Assembly: GCA_025210485.1 (NCBI GenBank)
Contig: JAOARN010000133.1
Location: 1-64,000 of the forward strand
From: Marinifilaceae bacterium
Lineage (GTDB): Bacteria > Bacteroidota > Bacteroidia > Bacteroidales > Marinifilaceae
Length of the DNA: 64,000 nucleotides
Reading direction: 5' to 3'
Shown: piece by piece, positions 55,489-64,000 of the stretch
How positions within the stretch are numbered: position 1 is the first letter of the stretch
Layout: each line of letters starts with the position of its first letter
Position numbers and translations under genes: made by a program
The notes under the pieces: model-generated
What the model was told of the DNA's origin: nothing
The model's input: the letters and a program-made list of their open reading frames with translations, nothing else
Databases searched by the model: none

Positions 55489-56403
55489 ATGATATACAAC
55501 AACATAACCGAAATCATAGGTAATACTCCTAGTATCAAAATTAATAATATATTTAGAAAAGATATAAATGTATTTATCAAATTGGAAAAACAAAATCCTG
55601 GAGGCAGTATAAAGGATCGCATTGCATTGGCGATGATTGAGGATGCCGAAAATAAATCTATATTAAAACAAAACTCTGTAATAATTGAACCTACCTCGGG
55701 TAATACGGGTATAGGATTGGCAATGGTTGCCGCAGTTAAAGGCTATAGACTTATTTTAACAATGCCTGAATCAATGTCTGTAGAACGACGAAAAATTTTG
55801 CAAGCTTATGGTGCAGAAATAGTTCTTACAGAAGCTGCTCTAGGCATGAAGGGTGCCATAGACAAGGCAAATGAACTTAACAATAAAATTGAAAATTCTT
55901 GGATTCCTCGTCAATTTGACAATCCAGCAAATCCTGAAATACATAGAAACACAACTGCTATAGAGGTGATTAATGATTTCAAGCTTCTTGGTTTAGATTA
56001 TTATATTACTGGCATAGGTACAGGAGGTCATATTACAGGTGTTTCTGAAGTATTAAAATCTGAGTTCCCTAACATAAAATGTTATGGTGTAGAGCCAGCA
56101 GACTCTCCTGTTTTGAGCGGTGGAAATCCTGGACCTCATGCAATTCAAGGTATTGGAGCAGGCTTTGTGCCTTCTGTCCTAGATCAAACTGTTATTGATA
56201 ATATAATTCAGGTTGAAAAAAATGAAGCTTTCGATATGGTTAGAAAAATGGCAACTCAAGAAGCACTATTTGTTGGAATTTCAACAGGAGCAAGTGTGGC
56301 GGCTTTATACAAAATTCAAGATAAACTTGAACCAAATTCTAATATTCTTTTAATGAATTATGATACAGGAGAAAGATATCTGTCTGTAGATTCTTTATTT
56401 TAA
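55489..56403 (+). CDS. Cysteine synthase (O-acetylserine sulfhydrylase)
   Basis: PLP enzyme that makes cysteine from O-acetylserine and sulfide. The 304-residue protein has K42 in GGSIKDRIA (PLP Lys), the substrate loop PTSGNTGIG and the phosphate-binding GIGTGGHITG. It is CysK/CysM size. It lies 12 nt behind the serine acetyltransferase gene and ends at a terminator. Confidence 0.96.
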   Translation: MIYNNITEIIGNTPSIKINNIFRKDINVFIKLEKQNPGGSIKDRIALAMIEDAENKSILKQNSVIIEPTSGNTGIGLAMVAAVKGYRLILTMPESMSVERRKILQAYGAEIVLTEAALGMKGAIDKANELNNKIENSWIPRQFDNPANPEIHRNTTAIEVINDFKLLGLDYYITGIGTGGHITGVSEVLKSEFPNIKCYGVEPADSPVLSGGNPGPHAIQGIGAGFVPSVLDQTVIDNIIQVEKNEAFDMVRKMATQEALFVGISTGASVAALYKIQDKLEPNSNILLMNYDTGERYLSVDSLF

Positions 56404-56425
56404 AACTGACATATATTTAATATAA

Positions 56426-56464
56426 AAAAGGATAATAATCAAACTATATTATTATCCTTTTTCT
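56426..56464. terminator. Terminator after cysteine synthase gene
   Basis: AAAAAGGATAATAAT pairs with ATTATTATCCTTTTT across a short loop, between convergent genes. Confidence 0.9.
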
Positions 56465-56473
56465 ATTTTATGA

Positions 56474-57424
56474 TCAATCCCTATCTATGGTAATGCTTTC
56501 TATTGATTGAATTTTACCCCCATCTTTCTCCTTTTTTAAAATCTGTAATGACATCATTCTAAACCAATTTGCAAACTTATAATCTTTGTCAGCTTTTATA
56601 TTAATTCTCCTCAACTCTTTTTCAATATTTTGAAATTCTTTTAAAACTCCATCCAAAAACAACTCTCTATATTTATTGTCAACTTTTTTTGAAGGAAACA
56701 AAAATTGAAATCCTTTCTTTTGCGAAACTTGCAATAAAATATCAATGTCCTCAGGAGCTTTCAATACATATATTCTTGGTTCTTCAGGCAATGGTATTCT
56801 ATTTAAGGTTTTCATATCACCTATTTCAGCTTGTTTCACCAAATATCCAAACAAATAAGATGAATAGTTCTTCGTCACAGAATATATTTCGTTCAATAAA
56901 ACAGAAGTTTTGGAATTACTATACTTATCCTCATTTCTACAAAAATTCCACATCGCATATTCCCCATAATATCTAATCTTTTCAAGCCAATATAGATCAG
57001 ATAATTGAAAGTCATAAACAGCCGATTTACTAAATTTAGCACTAGTATTTGTTAATGAATTTAGAATTATCAAATTAGGATATTTTGTAAATTTCACTCT
57101 CTTCTTAAAATCCTCAAGCACACTTAATTCATCTTCCGAATATATGTAAAACACAGAATAGGATTTCTCATCCATTTTGAAAGCTAAAGGGATATTTAAT
57201 ATTCCTTCATCACTTAATTGACTATAAACAACAGAATATGAAAAAGATATTTTTTTTGTAATTGAATATGCCTTTAAAGTATCAATCGTTTCAAGGATAT
57301 CGGATTCGAGTTTTCCTGTCTTTTGAATCTTCAGTTTATTAAGGGAAGTCTTTTTTATTTCGAAGTCATGACTGATTTTAAAATATTGTTTATTTCTATT
57401 TCTTAATTTTTGTAATAATCTCAT
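56474..57424 (-). CDS. Unknown protein
   Basis: Not recognised. The ATG at 57424 gives 316 residues and starts 12 nt after the stop of the PhzF-family gene; the frame is open further upstream but would overlap that gene. Soluble, mixed alpha/beta, basic N-terminus (RLLQKLRNRNKQYF), no signal peptide or membrane helix. There is no obvious motif. Because of the close spacing it is likely co-transcribed with the PhzF-type gene. Confidence 0.7.
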   Translation of the reverse strand: MRLLQKLRNRNKQYFKISHDFEIKKTSLNKLKIQKTGKLESDILETIDTLKAYSITKKISFSYSVVYSQLSDEGILNIPLAFKMDEKSYSVFYIYSEDELSVLEDFKKRVKFTKYPNLIILNSLTNTSAKFSKSAVYDFQLSDLYWLEKIRYYGEYAMWNFCRNEDKYSNSKTSVLLNEIYSVTKNYSSYLFGYLVKQAEIGDMKTLNRIPLPEEPRIYVLKAPEDIDILLQVSQKKGFQFLFPSKKVDNKYRELFLDGVLKEFQNIEKELRRINIKADKDYKFANWFRMMSLQILKKEKDGGKIQSIESITIDRD

Positions 57425-57435
57425 TACTCTTCCTT

Positions 57436-58221
57436 TTATATATTGATTTCCCCTTTTAAGTATGTGCATGCTTTACCACTGATATAAACTATTTTATCGG
57501 TGTTTCTACATTTTAAAATAGCAGACCGCTCTGAAATTTGAGCCGCTACCATCTCATCTTTATTGAGTTCCAAAGCCCAATAAGGTGATAAACTGCAATG
57601 TGCAGAACCTGTTGCGGGATCTTCTAGAATGGTTGACTGTGGAGTGAAAAACCTTGAAACAAAATCATATTGATTTGAACTTGCACTCACAATAACTCCT
57701 CCTGGATCGATATTTATCTGATCTAGTTTTTCTTTATCAACTTTGATATTTCTAATATCGTCTTCGTTATCATAAATCAAAAGATAATCCCGTGATTTTA
57801 AAACCTTGCTTGGTTTTATATTAAGTGAATCATATATACAATCAGGGAGTTGAGCTTCTTTTGCTTGCCTACTAGGAAAATTTAAAACATAATAGTCTCC
57901 CTCTTTATCTACTATTATATCTCCACTAACTGTCTTAAATTCAATCTGCTTTTTATCCCAATTCAATTCTGTAAATATATAATGACCGGTTGCCAGTGTG
58001 GCATGTCCACATAAATCCATTTCTATATCAGGAGTAAACCATCTTAATTCAAAATATTCATTATGAGAAATGAAAAATGCTGTTTCTGCTACAGCATTTT
58101 CTTTTGCTATTTGCAACATTAAATCATCACTTAACCATTCTTCTAATTGAATCACACAGGCTGGATTTCCCTTGAATACATTATCGGTAAAAGCTGAAAT
58201 TTGCGCTATTTGTAGTTTCAT
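57436..58221 (-). CDS. PhzF-family isomerase/epimerase
   Basis: Diaminopimelate-epimerase-like fold enzyme of unknown substrate. The 261-residue protein starts QISAFTDNVFKGNPACVIQLE and has AVAETAFFI with the catalytic-type Glu of PhzF proteins, FTPDIEMDLCGHATLATG and DPATGSAHCSLSPYW. Length is typical of the family. A phenazine role is unlikely, since no other phenazine gene is near. First gene of a leftward pair with the unknown protein. Confidence 0.92.
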   Translation of the reverse strand: MKLQIAQISAFTDNVFKGNPACVIQLEEWLSDDLMLQIAKENAVAETAFFISHNEYFELRWFTPDIEMDLCGHATLATGHYIFTELNWDKKQIEFKTVSGDIIVDKEGDYYVLNFPSRQAKEAQLPDCIYDSLNIKPSKVLKSRDYLLIYDNEDDIRNIKVDKEKLDQINIDPGGVIVSASSNQYDFVSRFFTPQSTILEDPATGSAHCSLSPYWALELNKDEMVAAQISERSAILKCRNTDKIVYISGKACTYLKGEINI

Positions 58222-58391
58222 CTATTTTCTTTTGCTTCACAATTTAGCATAAAAAATTATAAATAATAAGTCTATTACTTTATTTATTGATAATTTGAAA
58301 ACAATCACACGCTAATTATGTTATGTAGATTACTACAAAACAGTAAAACAATGATTTTTTATTTCATCATAAATAGAAAATAATATTTAAT

Positions 58392-58438
58392 TTAGATTTA
58401 AAGCTGTAAGGCGATTTCATCGCCGATCTTTAATCTAA
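58392..58438. repeat. REP-like palindrome next to RAYT relic
   Basis: Nested complementarity: outer TTAGATT (58392-58398) with AATCTAA (58432-58438), AAAG (58400-58403) with CTTT (58428-58431), and inner GGCGAT (58410-58415) with ATCGCC (58419-58424) around a 3-nt loop. Such structured, GC-richer hairpins beside a RAYT gene are what these transposases recognise. Confidence 0.6.
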
Positions 58439-58449
58439 TATTATTTAAC

Positions 58450-58743
58450 ATAACAACAAGATTTAAAAATCCAGATGGTGTTTACTTTGTAACATTTGCT
58501 GTTGTTAGTTGGATTGATGTTTTTTCAAGGCAGTTATATAAGGATATTGTGGTTGATAGCTTGAGATATTGTATTCAGCATAAAGGTATGGAGCTTCTTG
58601 CTTGGGTGATTATGAGTAATCATTTGCATTTGGTTTTTAGAGCTACTGTTCCGGCGTTGAAAACGCTTAAAGACAAGGGATTGATAGATTTGCAATCAAA
58701 GCTCGGCGTTGAAAACGCTTAAAGACAAGGAGTTTGTGTATTA
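58450..58743 (+). pseudogene. Broken RAYT (IS200/Y1 HUH-type) transposase
   Basis: The frame from 58450 reads ITTRFKNPDGVYFVTFAVV, then SWIDVFSRQLYKD, WVIMSNHLHLVFRA and ends at a stop after VENA. This matches REP-associated tyrosine transposases, including the HUH-type metal motif HLH in SNHLHLV. It lacks an ATG (ATA at the expected start), the catalytic Tyr region and the C-terminal half. A 27-bp direct repeat (58652-58678 and 58704-58730) marks the break, and the second copy runs on in another frame. No longer functional. Confidence 0.75.
58652..58730. repeat. 27-bp direct repeat in RAYT relic
   Basis: The sequence from CGGCGTTGAAAACGCTTAAA to GACAAGG is exactly repeated at 58652-58678 and 58704-58730. 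Each copy contains the short hairpin GCGTT-GAA-AACGC. It likely came from a duplication that broke the transposase frame. Confidence 0.85.
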
Positions 58744-58913
58744 TGATAAATATTATTTGTGGTTTAAGAAATAATAATTGTTTTTAAAGTATTCGAATTA
58801 AAGAGTTTTATTGTGAATTAAAAAAAAACTAAAAAAAATGTAATTTTTTTTAGTGGGTTTGGATTTTTTTTTTGTCTTAAAAATGAAAGCTAATAAAATT
58901 TGAATTTTAAGAG

Positions 58914-59870
58914 ATGGATTATTACTGTCAGTTGATTGGAAAAAGGTTGACTAACGAGATTAGTCGTGAAGAGGATGCTGAATTAAATAAGTGGATAAAT
59001 GAATCAAATAAAAATAACACTTATTATCAGCAAACAGTTTTGGCGTGGGAGTTGGCAATGCTTGAATCTGATAAAGGTTTAAAAAATAGAGTAAAAGATA
59101 CCTATAAGAGGAAAATACAAGAGTCAAAAACTCGCAAAAAAATGCGAATATTAATAAATGTTGCTGCAGCAGCTTGTATTTCAATATTAATGGTATTACA
59201 AGCTGTTGATGAGTTTTCATGGCTTAGAACGGTGGGATACGAGTGTGTTGAGGCTAATGAAGGTGTTTTGTCATATGTGCTGCCAGATGGTTCTGTTGTC
59301 AAAATCAATGGAGAGTCAAGAATAAAGTATAAAAAGAATTTTAATTCTAATCAAAGATATGTTTATTTAGAAGGGGAGGCTTTTTTCGAGGTGAAAAAAA
59401 ATCCAGTGAAACCATTTGTTATCAATGCAAAGGATTCGAAAATATGTGTTTTAGGAACATCCTTTAATGTAAACGCTTATGATGATAAAAAAGGTGTTTG
59501 TACATCTGTTTTGACAGGGAGAGTAGAATTTTCATCTGAAAAATACGAGGAGACCAAAATAGTGTTGTTGCCTGGAGATAAAGCAAATATATCAAACAAG
59601 AGTCTTGAGCTTTGTGAGACTGATTGTGAGAAAGATTTTTATTGGGTGAGAAAGAAGATGCTTTTTGAAGGTGAGGATTTAGAATCCGTAACAAAAAAAA
59701 TAAAGAGGATTTATGGTGTATATCCAGAGTTTAAAACCCAAGATCTTAAAGGAATTAAGATAACAGCAAGTTTTGATAATGAAAAAATAGAAGAAATAGT
59801 TAAAATATTAAACCTGACAAATGATTTGAAAATAGAGTTGGATGGAAGGATTATGAAAATAGGAAGATAA
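58914..59870 (+). CDS. FecR-type anti-sigma factor
   Basis: Inner-membrane regulator that holds an ECF sigma factor and receives a signal from a TonB-dependent transducer. The 318-residue protein has an N-terminal cytoplasmic part (about 1-75), one membrane helix (about 80-98), the FecR domain (about 115-225, with LPDGSVVKINGESRIKY and VYLEGEAFFEVKK) and the C-terminal DUF4974 domain (about 245-318). It sits before the STN-bearing susC gene. The expected ECF sigma gene is not found next to it. Confidence 0.93.
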   Translation: MDYYCQLIGKRLTNEISREEDAELNKWINESNKNNTYYQQTVLAWELAMLESDKGLKNRVKDTYKRKIQESKTRKKMRILINVAAAACISILMVLQAVDEFSWLRTVGYECVEANEGVLSYVLPDGSVVKINGESRIKYKKNFNSNQRYVYLEGEAFFEVKKNPVKPFVINAKDSKICVLGTSFNVNAYDDKKGVCTSVLTGRVEFSSEKYEETKIVLLPGDKANISNKSLELCETDCEKDFYWVRKKMLFEGEDLESVTKKIKRIYGVYPEFKTQDLKGIKITASFDNEKIEEIVKILNLTNDLKIELDGRIMKIGR

Positions 59871-59877
59871 AAAAAAA

Positions 59878-59905
59878 CACCAAAGAGTGGCAGCTCTCTG
59901 GTGGT
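59878..59905 (+). terminator. Weak hairpin after fecR
   Basis: An imperfect stem CACCA...AGAG / CTCT...TGGTG followed by four T. It may be a weak terminator that reduces read-through into the downstream gene. Confidence 0.45.
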
Positions 59906-59996
59906 TTTAAAAGTCAATATTTACTCGTCAAGTAAATTTAATCTAGAAATAATTTTGGGAATTATTTCAGTAGAATTATCTAACAAAAGTATAAAA

Positions 59997-60036
59997 AATA
60001 TCTTTTAATTAATAATCTATGTAATAAAAAGATATT
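59997..60036 (+). promoter_or_regulatory. 10-bp inverted repeat in front of susC
   Basis: AATATCTTTT (59997-60006) and AAAAGATATT (60027-60036) flank a 20-nt spacer and end 15 nt before the susC ATG at 60052. It could be a leader hairpin near the ribosome site or an operator. Confidence 0.4.
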
Positions 60037-60051
60037 AAGATTTTATATAGA

Positions 60052-63000
60052 ATGATTCTGCGTTTATTGTTTACTTCCTTTATCGTTTTAAGTAGTTTTT
60101 CCTGTCTTTTTGGACAGTCTGAAAAACTAAACATAAAAAAATTCAAATCTCCAATACGAATAGAAGAATTTGTCAATTACATACAAAGACATACAAGATA
60201 TGAATTTGTATATAGTTCGGTTTCGGTAAGTGATAAAAAGATTACTGTGCCTCAATCAAATCGAATACGATTAGATAGTCTCTTAAAACAGGTGTTGTTG
60301 CCAGTTGATTTAGATTATATTGTATATAGAAGAAAGATTATTATAAAAAAGAGAGATAATTCTGTACCTATGGTTGCAATATCGAGTTTAGCAAAAATAA
60401 TATCATCTAGCAATGATAGGTCAAATGAAGATATTATTCTCGTAGGTCGGATTTTTGATGATTTGACTGGTGCAGTACTTATAGGTGCTAATGTAGCTGT
60501 AAAACGAACAGGACAAGGAAGTATTAGCGACGCCGATGGGGTTTATACATTAAATTGTTTATATAGTGATACTGTTTCTGTTTCTTGTATAGGTTATAAT
60601 TCATATCAATTTGTGGCTGGAAAAAGAACAGTTGAGAATATAAGATTGAAACCAAAAGTGGTCAATCTCAATGAAATAAATATTATTGGTTATGGACAGG
60701 AACTCGAGATAGATAGGATGGGTGCAATTAGCAAAATTCCCCCATCTATGGGAGGATTTATTCCAAACAGTATCGATGACTGTTTAAGTGGTACCGCTAG
60801 TGGTATGTGGGTTCAGAATAGCTCGGGACTTGCTGGTAGTGCTTCATCTATAAGTGTGAGAGGAGTTACTTCACTGCAGCCATTTATAAATAGTCCATTG
60901 ATTGTAGTTGATGGTGTGCCTTTATTTAGTGCAAATGAGCAACTTAATAATGTCGTTTATCGTACGCTTGATAGTAAGTATATAGATATTAATGCTAATT
61001 ATGTCGTTGACGATATCAGAGAGAGTACTGTGTTTTACAAGAATGGATTAAACCTTTTTAATCCAGTAGATATTGAGTCTATACATTTATTAAAGGATGC
61101 ATTCTCAACATCTATATTTGGATCAAGAGGAGCAGCAGGTGTGCTAATGATAAATACCAAAAAGCCAAAATCCAGAGAGTTTAAAATGAATATTTCTTCT
61201 GAATTTGGAGTGTTAAAGCCTGTTGATGAATATCAGACAATGAATGCTAAAGAATATGCAAAATTTTATTCTGAGTATTATAGCTTCAAAACAGGAGATA
61301 AGATTTTTTTCCCTGAGAATCATCAAACAAATTGGTATGATTTGGTGACTAGGAGTGGATTTTTGCATAATTTTAATCTTTCAGCAGACAAGTATTTTGA
61401 TAGATGGGGATTTTATTCAAGTGTTTCAAGAAATTATGAGCAATCGTATATAAAATCAGGAGATTATGATAGGTATAATGGACAGTTTAATTTCAATTAT
61501 AATCCAAGTTCTAGACTAAAATTAGTTGCTAACTTTTCATTATCAGGAGTGAAAAATACGGCATTACTTGCACCAAAAATATATAGAGATGCAGTATTGA
61601 AAGCACCGAATATTCCTGTTTATGATAATGACAGAAATTATGTGTTTGATAATTATGATAATCCTTTTGGAGGGTTTTATACAAACCCAATGTCATTAGT
61701 CAGCGATAGTAAAGCAGAGTTAAAAGATTTATCATTTTTATTTACAGGGCTTTTTGAATATAATATAACTAAAAATATTAAGTATCAATTTAACTATGGT
61801 TTTAATTCTTTGGATATAGATGCTTGTTCAAAATATTTGTTTCCAGTTGATCCTGAAACCCTGATAGGGGTTGATAGTGAAGGTAAGTCAAGAAGGAGAT
61901 CATATTCTCATATGCTAACATATGATAAAAAAAACAATGATCATAATTTGTCAACAGTAACTGGCTTTAGTTATGAATCAACCTATATGCAAAATGAGTT
62001 TTTAGAATATAGCATAGATAATAATACGAATAAAAGAAAAGATAGAGATCTGGAAACAGAAAGTCATAAATCAAAATTAGTTTCCTACTTTGGAAGAGTA
62101 AAGTATGGATTTAAACATAGATATTTTATTGGTTTAAGTGGACGTTTGGATGGTTCATCCAATTCGAGTTTAAAAAATGCTTATCATTTTTTTCCAGCAT
62201 TCTCAACGGCATTTGTGCCAATAAATAATTCAAGTTATAAGTTCTTAAATTTTTTGAAGTTTAGATTTAGTTGTGGTTTGTCAGGTGTTGAACAGACAAC
62301 AGATATTTCCAATAAACCTGAGGACTATCATCTGTCTTCTTATCAGTATATTGGTAAAGAAGCATATGTTAATCTTAATTCAGAGCTTCGCAATCTTAAT
62401 TGGGAAATAACAAAAAGTTATGATATAGGTTTCGACTTAAAATCTTATAGATACAATATTGATTTGAGTTTCAATATTTATAGAAAATATGTCGATAATT
62501 TGTTAATCTATGCTGATGTGCCTCTAGTATTTGGATATACGAAAAAGTGGCAGAATATCGGAAAAATGATGAATCGAGGTTTTGAGTTATCATTATCAGG
62601 TAAATTATTTAAAAGTTCTGAGTTAAATATAAATTATGCTTTGAAAGCTGCTTATAATCTCAATATTGTAAAAGAGATTAATTATTTTGGATATGAGGCT
62701 TGGGGACATGATCAGGCATATAAATATTTTAAAGAAGGTGAAGAGGCAGCTCAATTCTATTTATATAACTATCAAGGAGTCGATTCTCAAACAGGCAATT
62801 CTTTATGGTTGAATTCAAAAGGTGAAATTGTTGATACTCGGCCTACAGATTCTAATGATGATAGATATCCTTTTGGAACTGGTTTGCCAAAGTATTCTGG
62901 AGGAATTAATCTGAGCTTTAATTATAAAAATTTAAGTTTAAATATATATACAGTTTATGCATACAAGAGGTATATGATGAATGGCAGTATGTCGCTGTTA

Positions 63001-63408
63001 TCTACCTATACTTCTCCTGAAGCATATAATTTAAGTCCTAAAGTGGCAAATTACTGGAAGCAGCCGGGAGATATTACAGACGAACCTGGATTTGCAAATA
63101 AATCAGTAACGAAAAATTTCAATTATATTAACAGTAGAACGAGTAGCAGATTTCTGGAAGATGCTTCGTTTTTAAGATTTAAGAATATTATTTTGGAATA
63201 TAGTTTGACTAATGATTTGTGTGAAAGACTATCGCTGAAAAGCTTTAGTTTATATATTAGGTTTAAAAATATGTTTACAATAACAAAATATATAGGTGCA
63301 GATCCAGAGGTCAGTGCTTATGGTTCATCCAGCTTATTGTCAGGCAATGATGAACTTACTATGCCTCAGTCAAAGTCTATATCTATTGGAGTCAAAATTA
63401 GTTTATAA
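60052..63408 (+). CDS. SusC/RagA-type TonB-dependent transporter with STN domain
   Basis: Outer-membrane TonB-linked importer of 1118 residues. Signal peptide (about 1-22), STN domain (about 30-105, sigma signalling), carboxypeptidase-regulatory-like domain (about 133-215, FDDLTGAVLIGANVAVK), plug (about 225-370, with SSISVRGVTSLQPF and KDAFSTSIFGSRGAAGVLMI), then a long beta-barrel ending in the aromatic KSISIGVKISL. With fecR upstream it forms a trans-envelope signalling unit. SusD is not found before the window end. The substrate is unknown; glycan or peptide uptake is the usual guess. Confidence 0.95.
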   Translation: MILRLLFTSFIVLSSFSCLFGQSEKLNIKKFKSPIRIEEFVNYIQRHTRYEFVYSSVSVSDKKITVPQSNRIRLDSLLKQVLLPVDLDYIVYRRKIIIKKRDNSVPMVAISSLAKIISSSNDRSNEDIILVGRIFDDLTGAVLIGANVAVKRTGQGSISDADGVYTLNCLYSDTVSVSCIGYNSYQFVAGKRTVENIRLKPKVVNLNEINIIGYGQELEIDRMGAISKIPPSMGGFIPNSIDDCLSGTASGMWVQNSSGLAGSASSISVRGVTSLQPFINSPLIVVDGVPLFSANEQLNNVVYRTLDSKYIDINANYVVDDIRESTVFYKNGLNLFNPVDIESIHLLKDAFSTSIFGSRGAAGVLMINTKKPKSREFKMNISSEFGVLKPVDEYQTMNAKEYAKFYSEYYSFKTGDKIFFPENHQTNWYDLVTRSGFLHNFNLSADKYFDRWGFYSSVSRNYEQSYIKSGDYDRYNGQFNFNYNPSSRLKLVANFSLSGVKNTALLAPKIYRDAVLKAPNIPVYDNDRNYVFDNYDNPFGGFYTNPMSLVSDSKAELKDLSFLFTGLFEYNITKNIKYQFNYGFNSLDIDACSKYLFPVDPETLIGVDSEGKSRRRSYSHMLTYDKKNNDHNLSTVTGFSYESTYMQNEFLEYSIDNNTNKRKDRDLETESHKSKLVSYFGRVKYGFKHRYFIGLSGRLDGSSNSSLKNAYHFFPAFSTAFVPINNSSYKFLNFLKFRFSCGLSGVEQTTDISNKPEDYHLSSYQYIGKEAYVNLNSELRNLNWEITKSYDIGFDLKSYRYNIDLSFNIYRKYVDNLLIYADVPLVFGYTKKWQNIGKMMNRGFELSLSGKLFKSSELNINYALKAAYNLNIVKEINYFGYEAWGHDQAYKYFKEGEEAAQFYLYNYQGVDSQTGNSLWLNSKGEIVDTRPTDSNDDRYPFGTGLPKYSGGINLSFNYKNLSLNIYTVYAYKRYMMNGSMSLLSTYTSPEAYNLSPKVANYWKQPGDITDEPGFANKSVTKNFNYINSRTSSRFLEDASFLRFKNIILEYSLTNDLCERLSLKSFSLYIRFKNMFTITKYIGADPEVSAYGSSSLLSGNDELTMPQSKSISIGVKISL

Positions 63409-63790
63409 ATTAAAATAAAGTCAAGTAAGTTTAACCCTTTAAAAAATACACTATACGAAAAAAATAAAAATAAGATTGACATGAAAAAACGCCTTACCAG
63501 CGCAAACAATGAAAACCAAAACAAAATGCTCAATCTTTAATTTAGAAAATAGACTATATTATTTGGCAGAATAAAATATGATATCTTCTAAAAAATAAAA
63601 ACCATTTTACATAATTCAAGATAGAATACACAGTATCAAAATACTGTACTGTGATACCTATGCCTGAAAAAAATAAACAAAATCATATTATGTCTTAGAT
63701 TACTAGATGTATAGGTTTTTGTAACAGGTGAATTATGCTCTAATCTACTTAAAATAATTAACCCGATTAAATAATCTAAAATTTAGTTTT
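63409..63790. other. Intergenic region between susC and lipoprotein gene
   Basis: No gene. Contains a short imperfect palindrome near 63631-63655 (ACAGTATCAAAATACTGT-like). No SusD start is present and no clear promoter box was found. Confidence 0.5.
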
Positions 63791-64000
63791 ATGAAAACAA
63801 TTTTTAATAGATGGTCTTTTGTTGTAATGATTATTGCAATATCATCTTTCTTTTGCTCCTGCAGTGATAACGATTCAAAAAGTGATCTTACTGGTTTGTT
63901 AACTTATGGATTTACTGATGAGACAGTTAAGGATTATGAGTTTACCGTTGATCAAACAGCTAAGACCATTTCTAATAAGATTGCTTTAGCCTATAAATAT
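63791..64000 (+). CDS. Lipoprotein, 5' part (cut by window end)
   Basis: The first 70 codons of a secreted lipoprotein. The signal peptide ends in a lipobox-like SSFFCSCSD, with the lipid Cys in the FCSC cluster. The mature part starts SDNDSKSDLTGLLTYGFTDE and continues KDYEFTVDQTAKTISNK, a pattern I associate with DUF5018-type surface lipoproteins of Bacteroidota SusC loci; not verified. It follows susC by 382 nt on the same strand, so it is probably part of the same surface system. Confidence 0.75.
   Translation, partial: MKTIFNRWSFVVMIIAISSFFCSCSDNDSKSDLTGLLTYGFTDETVKDYEFTVDQTAKTISNKIALAYKY

Larger units (their letters stand above)
58222..58913. other. Region with RAYT relic upstream of fecR
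   Basis: No intact gene. It holds a REP-like hairpin (58392-58438), a broken RAYT transposase (58450-58743) with an internal 27-bp direct repeat, and AT-rich DNA up to fecR. No ECF sigma gene, which usually precedes fecR, is present. Confidence 0.6.

Noticed and set aside
58450-58743. Functional transposase
   Set aside because: No start codon, no C-terminal half and a frame-breaking 27-bp duplication; kept as pseudogene.

Overview
The window is AT-rich chromosomal DNA of a Bacteroidota bacterium, most likely class Bacteroidia. Evidence: a short RpoD of 286 residues; many promoters with the Bacteroidota -7 box TAnnTTTG, some with TTG or TTTG about 19-21 nt upstream; a FecR anti-sigma gene followed by a SusC/RagA TonB-dependent transporter with an STN domain; and family forms typical of the phylum (short MenE, yeast-like PurC, membrane-embedded MutS homologue, RAYT remnant). 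No rRNA, CRISPR array or prophage was seen. Most of the window is ordinary core genome. Accessory DNA is limited to the first 1.3 kb, the gap at 36.8-38.3 kb and the region from 58.2 kb to the end.

Layout. 0-1.3 kb: tRNA-Arg(ACG) with its promoter and terminator, a tRNA 3'-end relic, and palindromic and tandem repeats. 1.3-5.3 kb: tightly overlapping menA-menC-menE plus a D-2-hydroxyacid dehydrogenase (late menaquinone synthesis). 5.5-9.9 kb: a degenerate two-lobe aspartyl-protease-like secreted protein, a TetR regulator with a small acidic protein, a secreted NUC1 nuclease and a membrane metallophosphoesterase. 9.9-12.4 kb: MORN-type protein, xseA, xseB. 12.8-21.4 kb: purC, then a complete leftward phosphate cluster (pstS-pstC-pstA-pstB-phoU-response regulator-histidine kinase) with an 11-bp-periodic Pho-box-like array upstream of pstS. 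21.9-28.7 kb: an unknown helical protein with uvrB, rpoD, an HtrA protease and dapF. 28.7-36.8 kb: hybrid histidine kinase, glycosyltransferase-like protein, pepD, S9 peptidase.

36.8-38.3 kb has no gene but holds a 448-bp element with 15-bp terminal inverted repeats and a 7-bp target-site duplication, containing a second palindromic repeat. 38.3-41.4 kb: PASTA protein, rluD-type pseudouridine synthase, ddl. 41.5-47.7 kb: spermidine-synthase-like membrane protein, DbpA-like helicase, membrane MutS homologue. 48.2-51.6 kb: mnmA, mltG, murB. 52.0-56.4 kb: threonine aldolase, a tandem-fused double adenylate kinase, and the cysteine pair (serine acetyltransferase, cysteine synthase). 56.4-58.2 kb: an unknown protein and a PhzF-family enzyme. 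58.4-58.8 kb: a RAYT transposase relic with a REP-like hairpin. 58.9-64 kb: fecR, susC and the start of a lipoprotein gene cut by the window end.

Points most worth following up: the double adenylate kinase whose second half has lost key catalytic residues; the PhoB-like regulator that lacks the phospho-acceptor Asp although the pst cluster and its Pho-like box look intact; the TIR/TSD element; and the orphan FecR/SusC pair without an adjacent ECF sigma gene. No single clearly new multi-gene system was identified.
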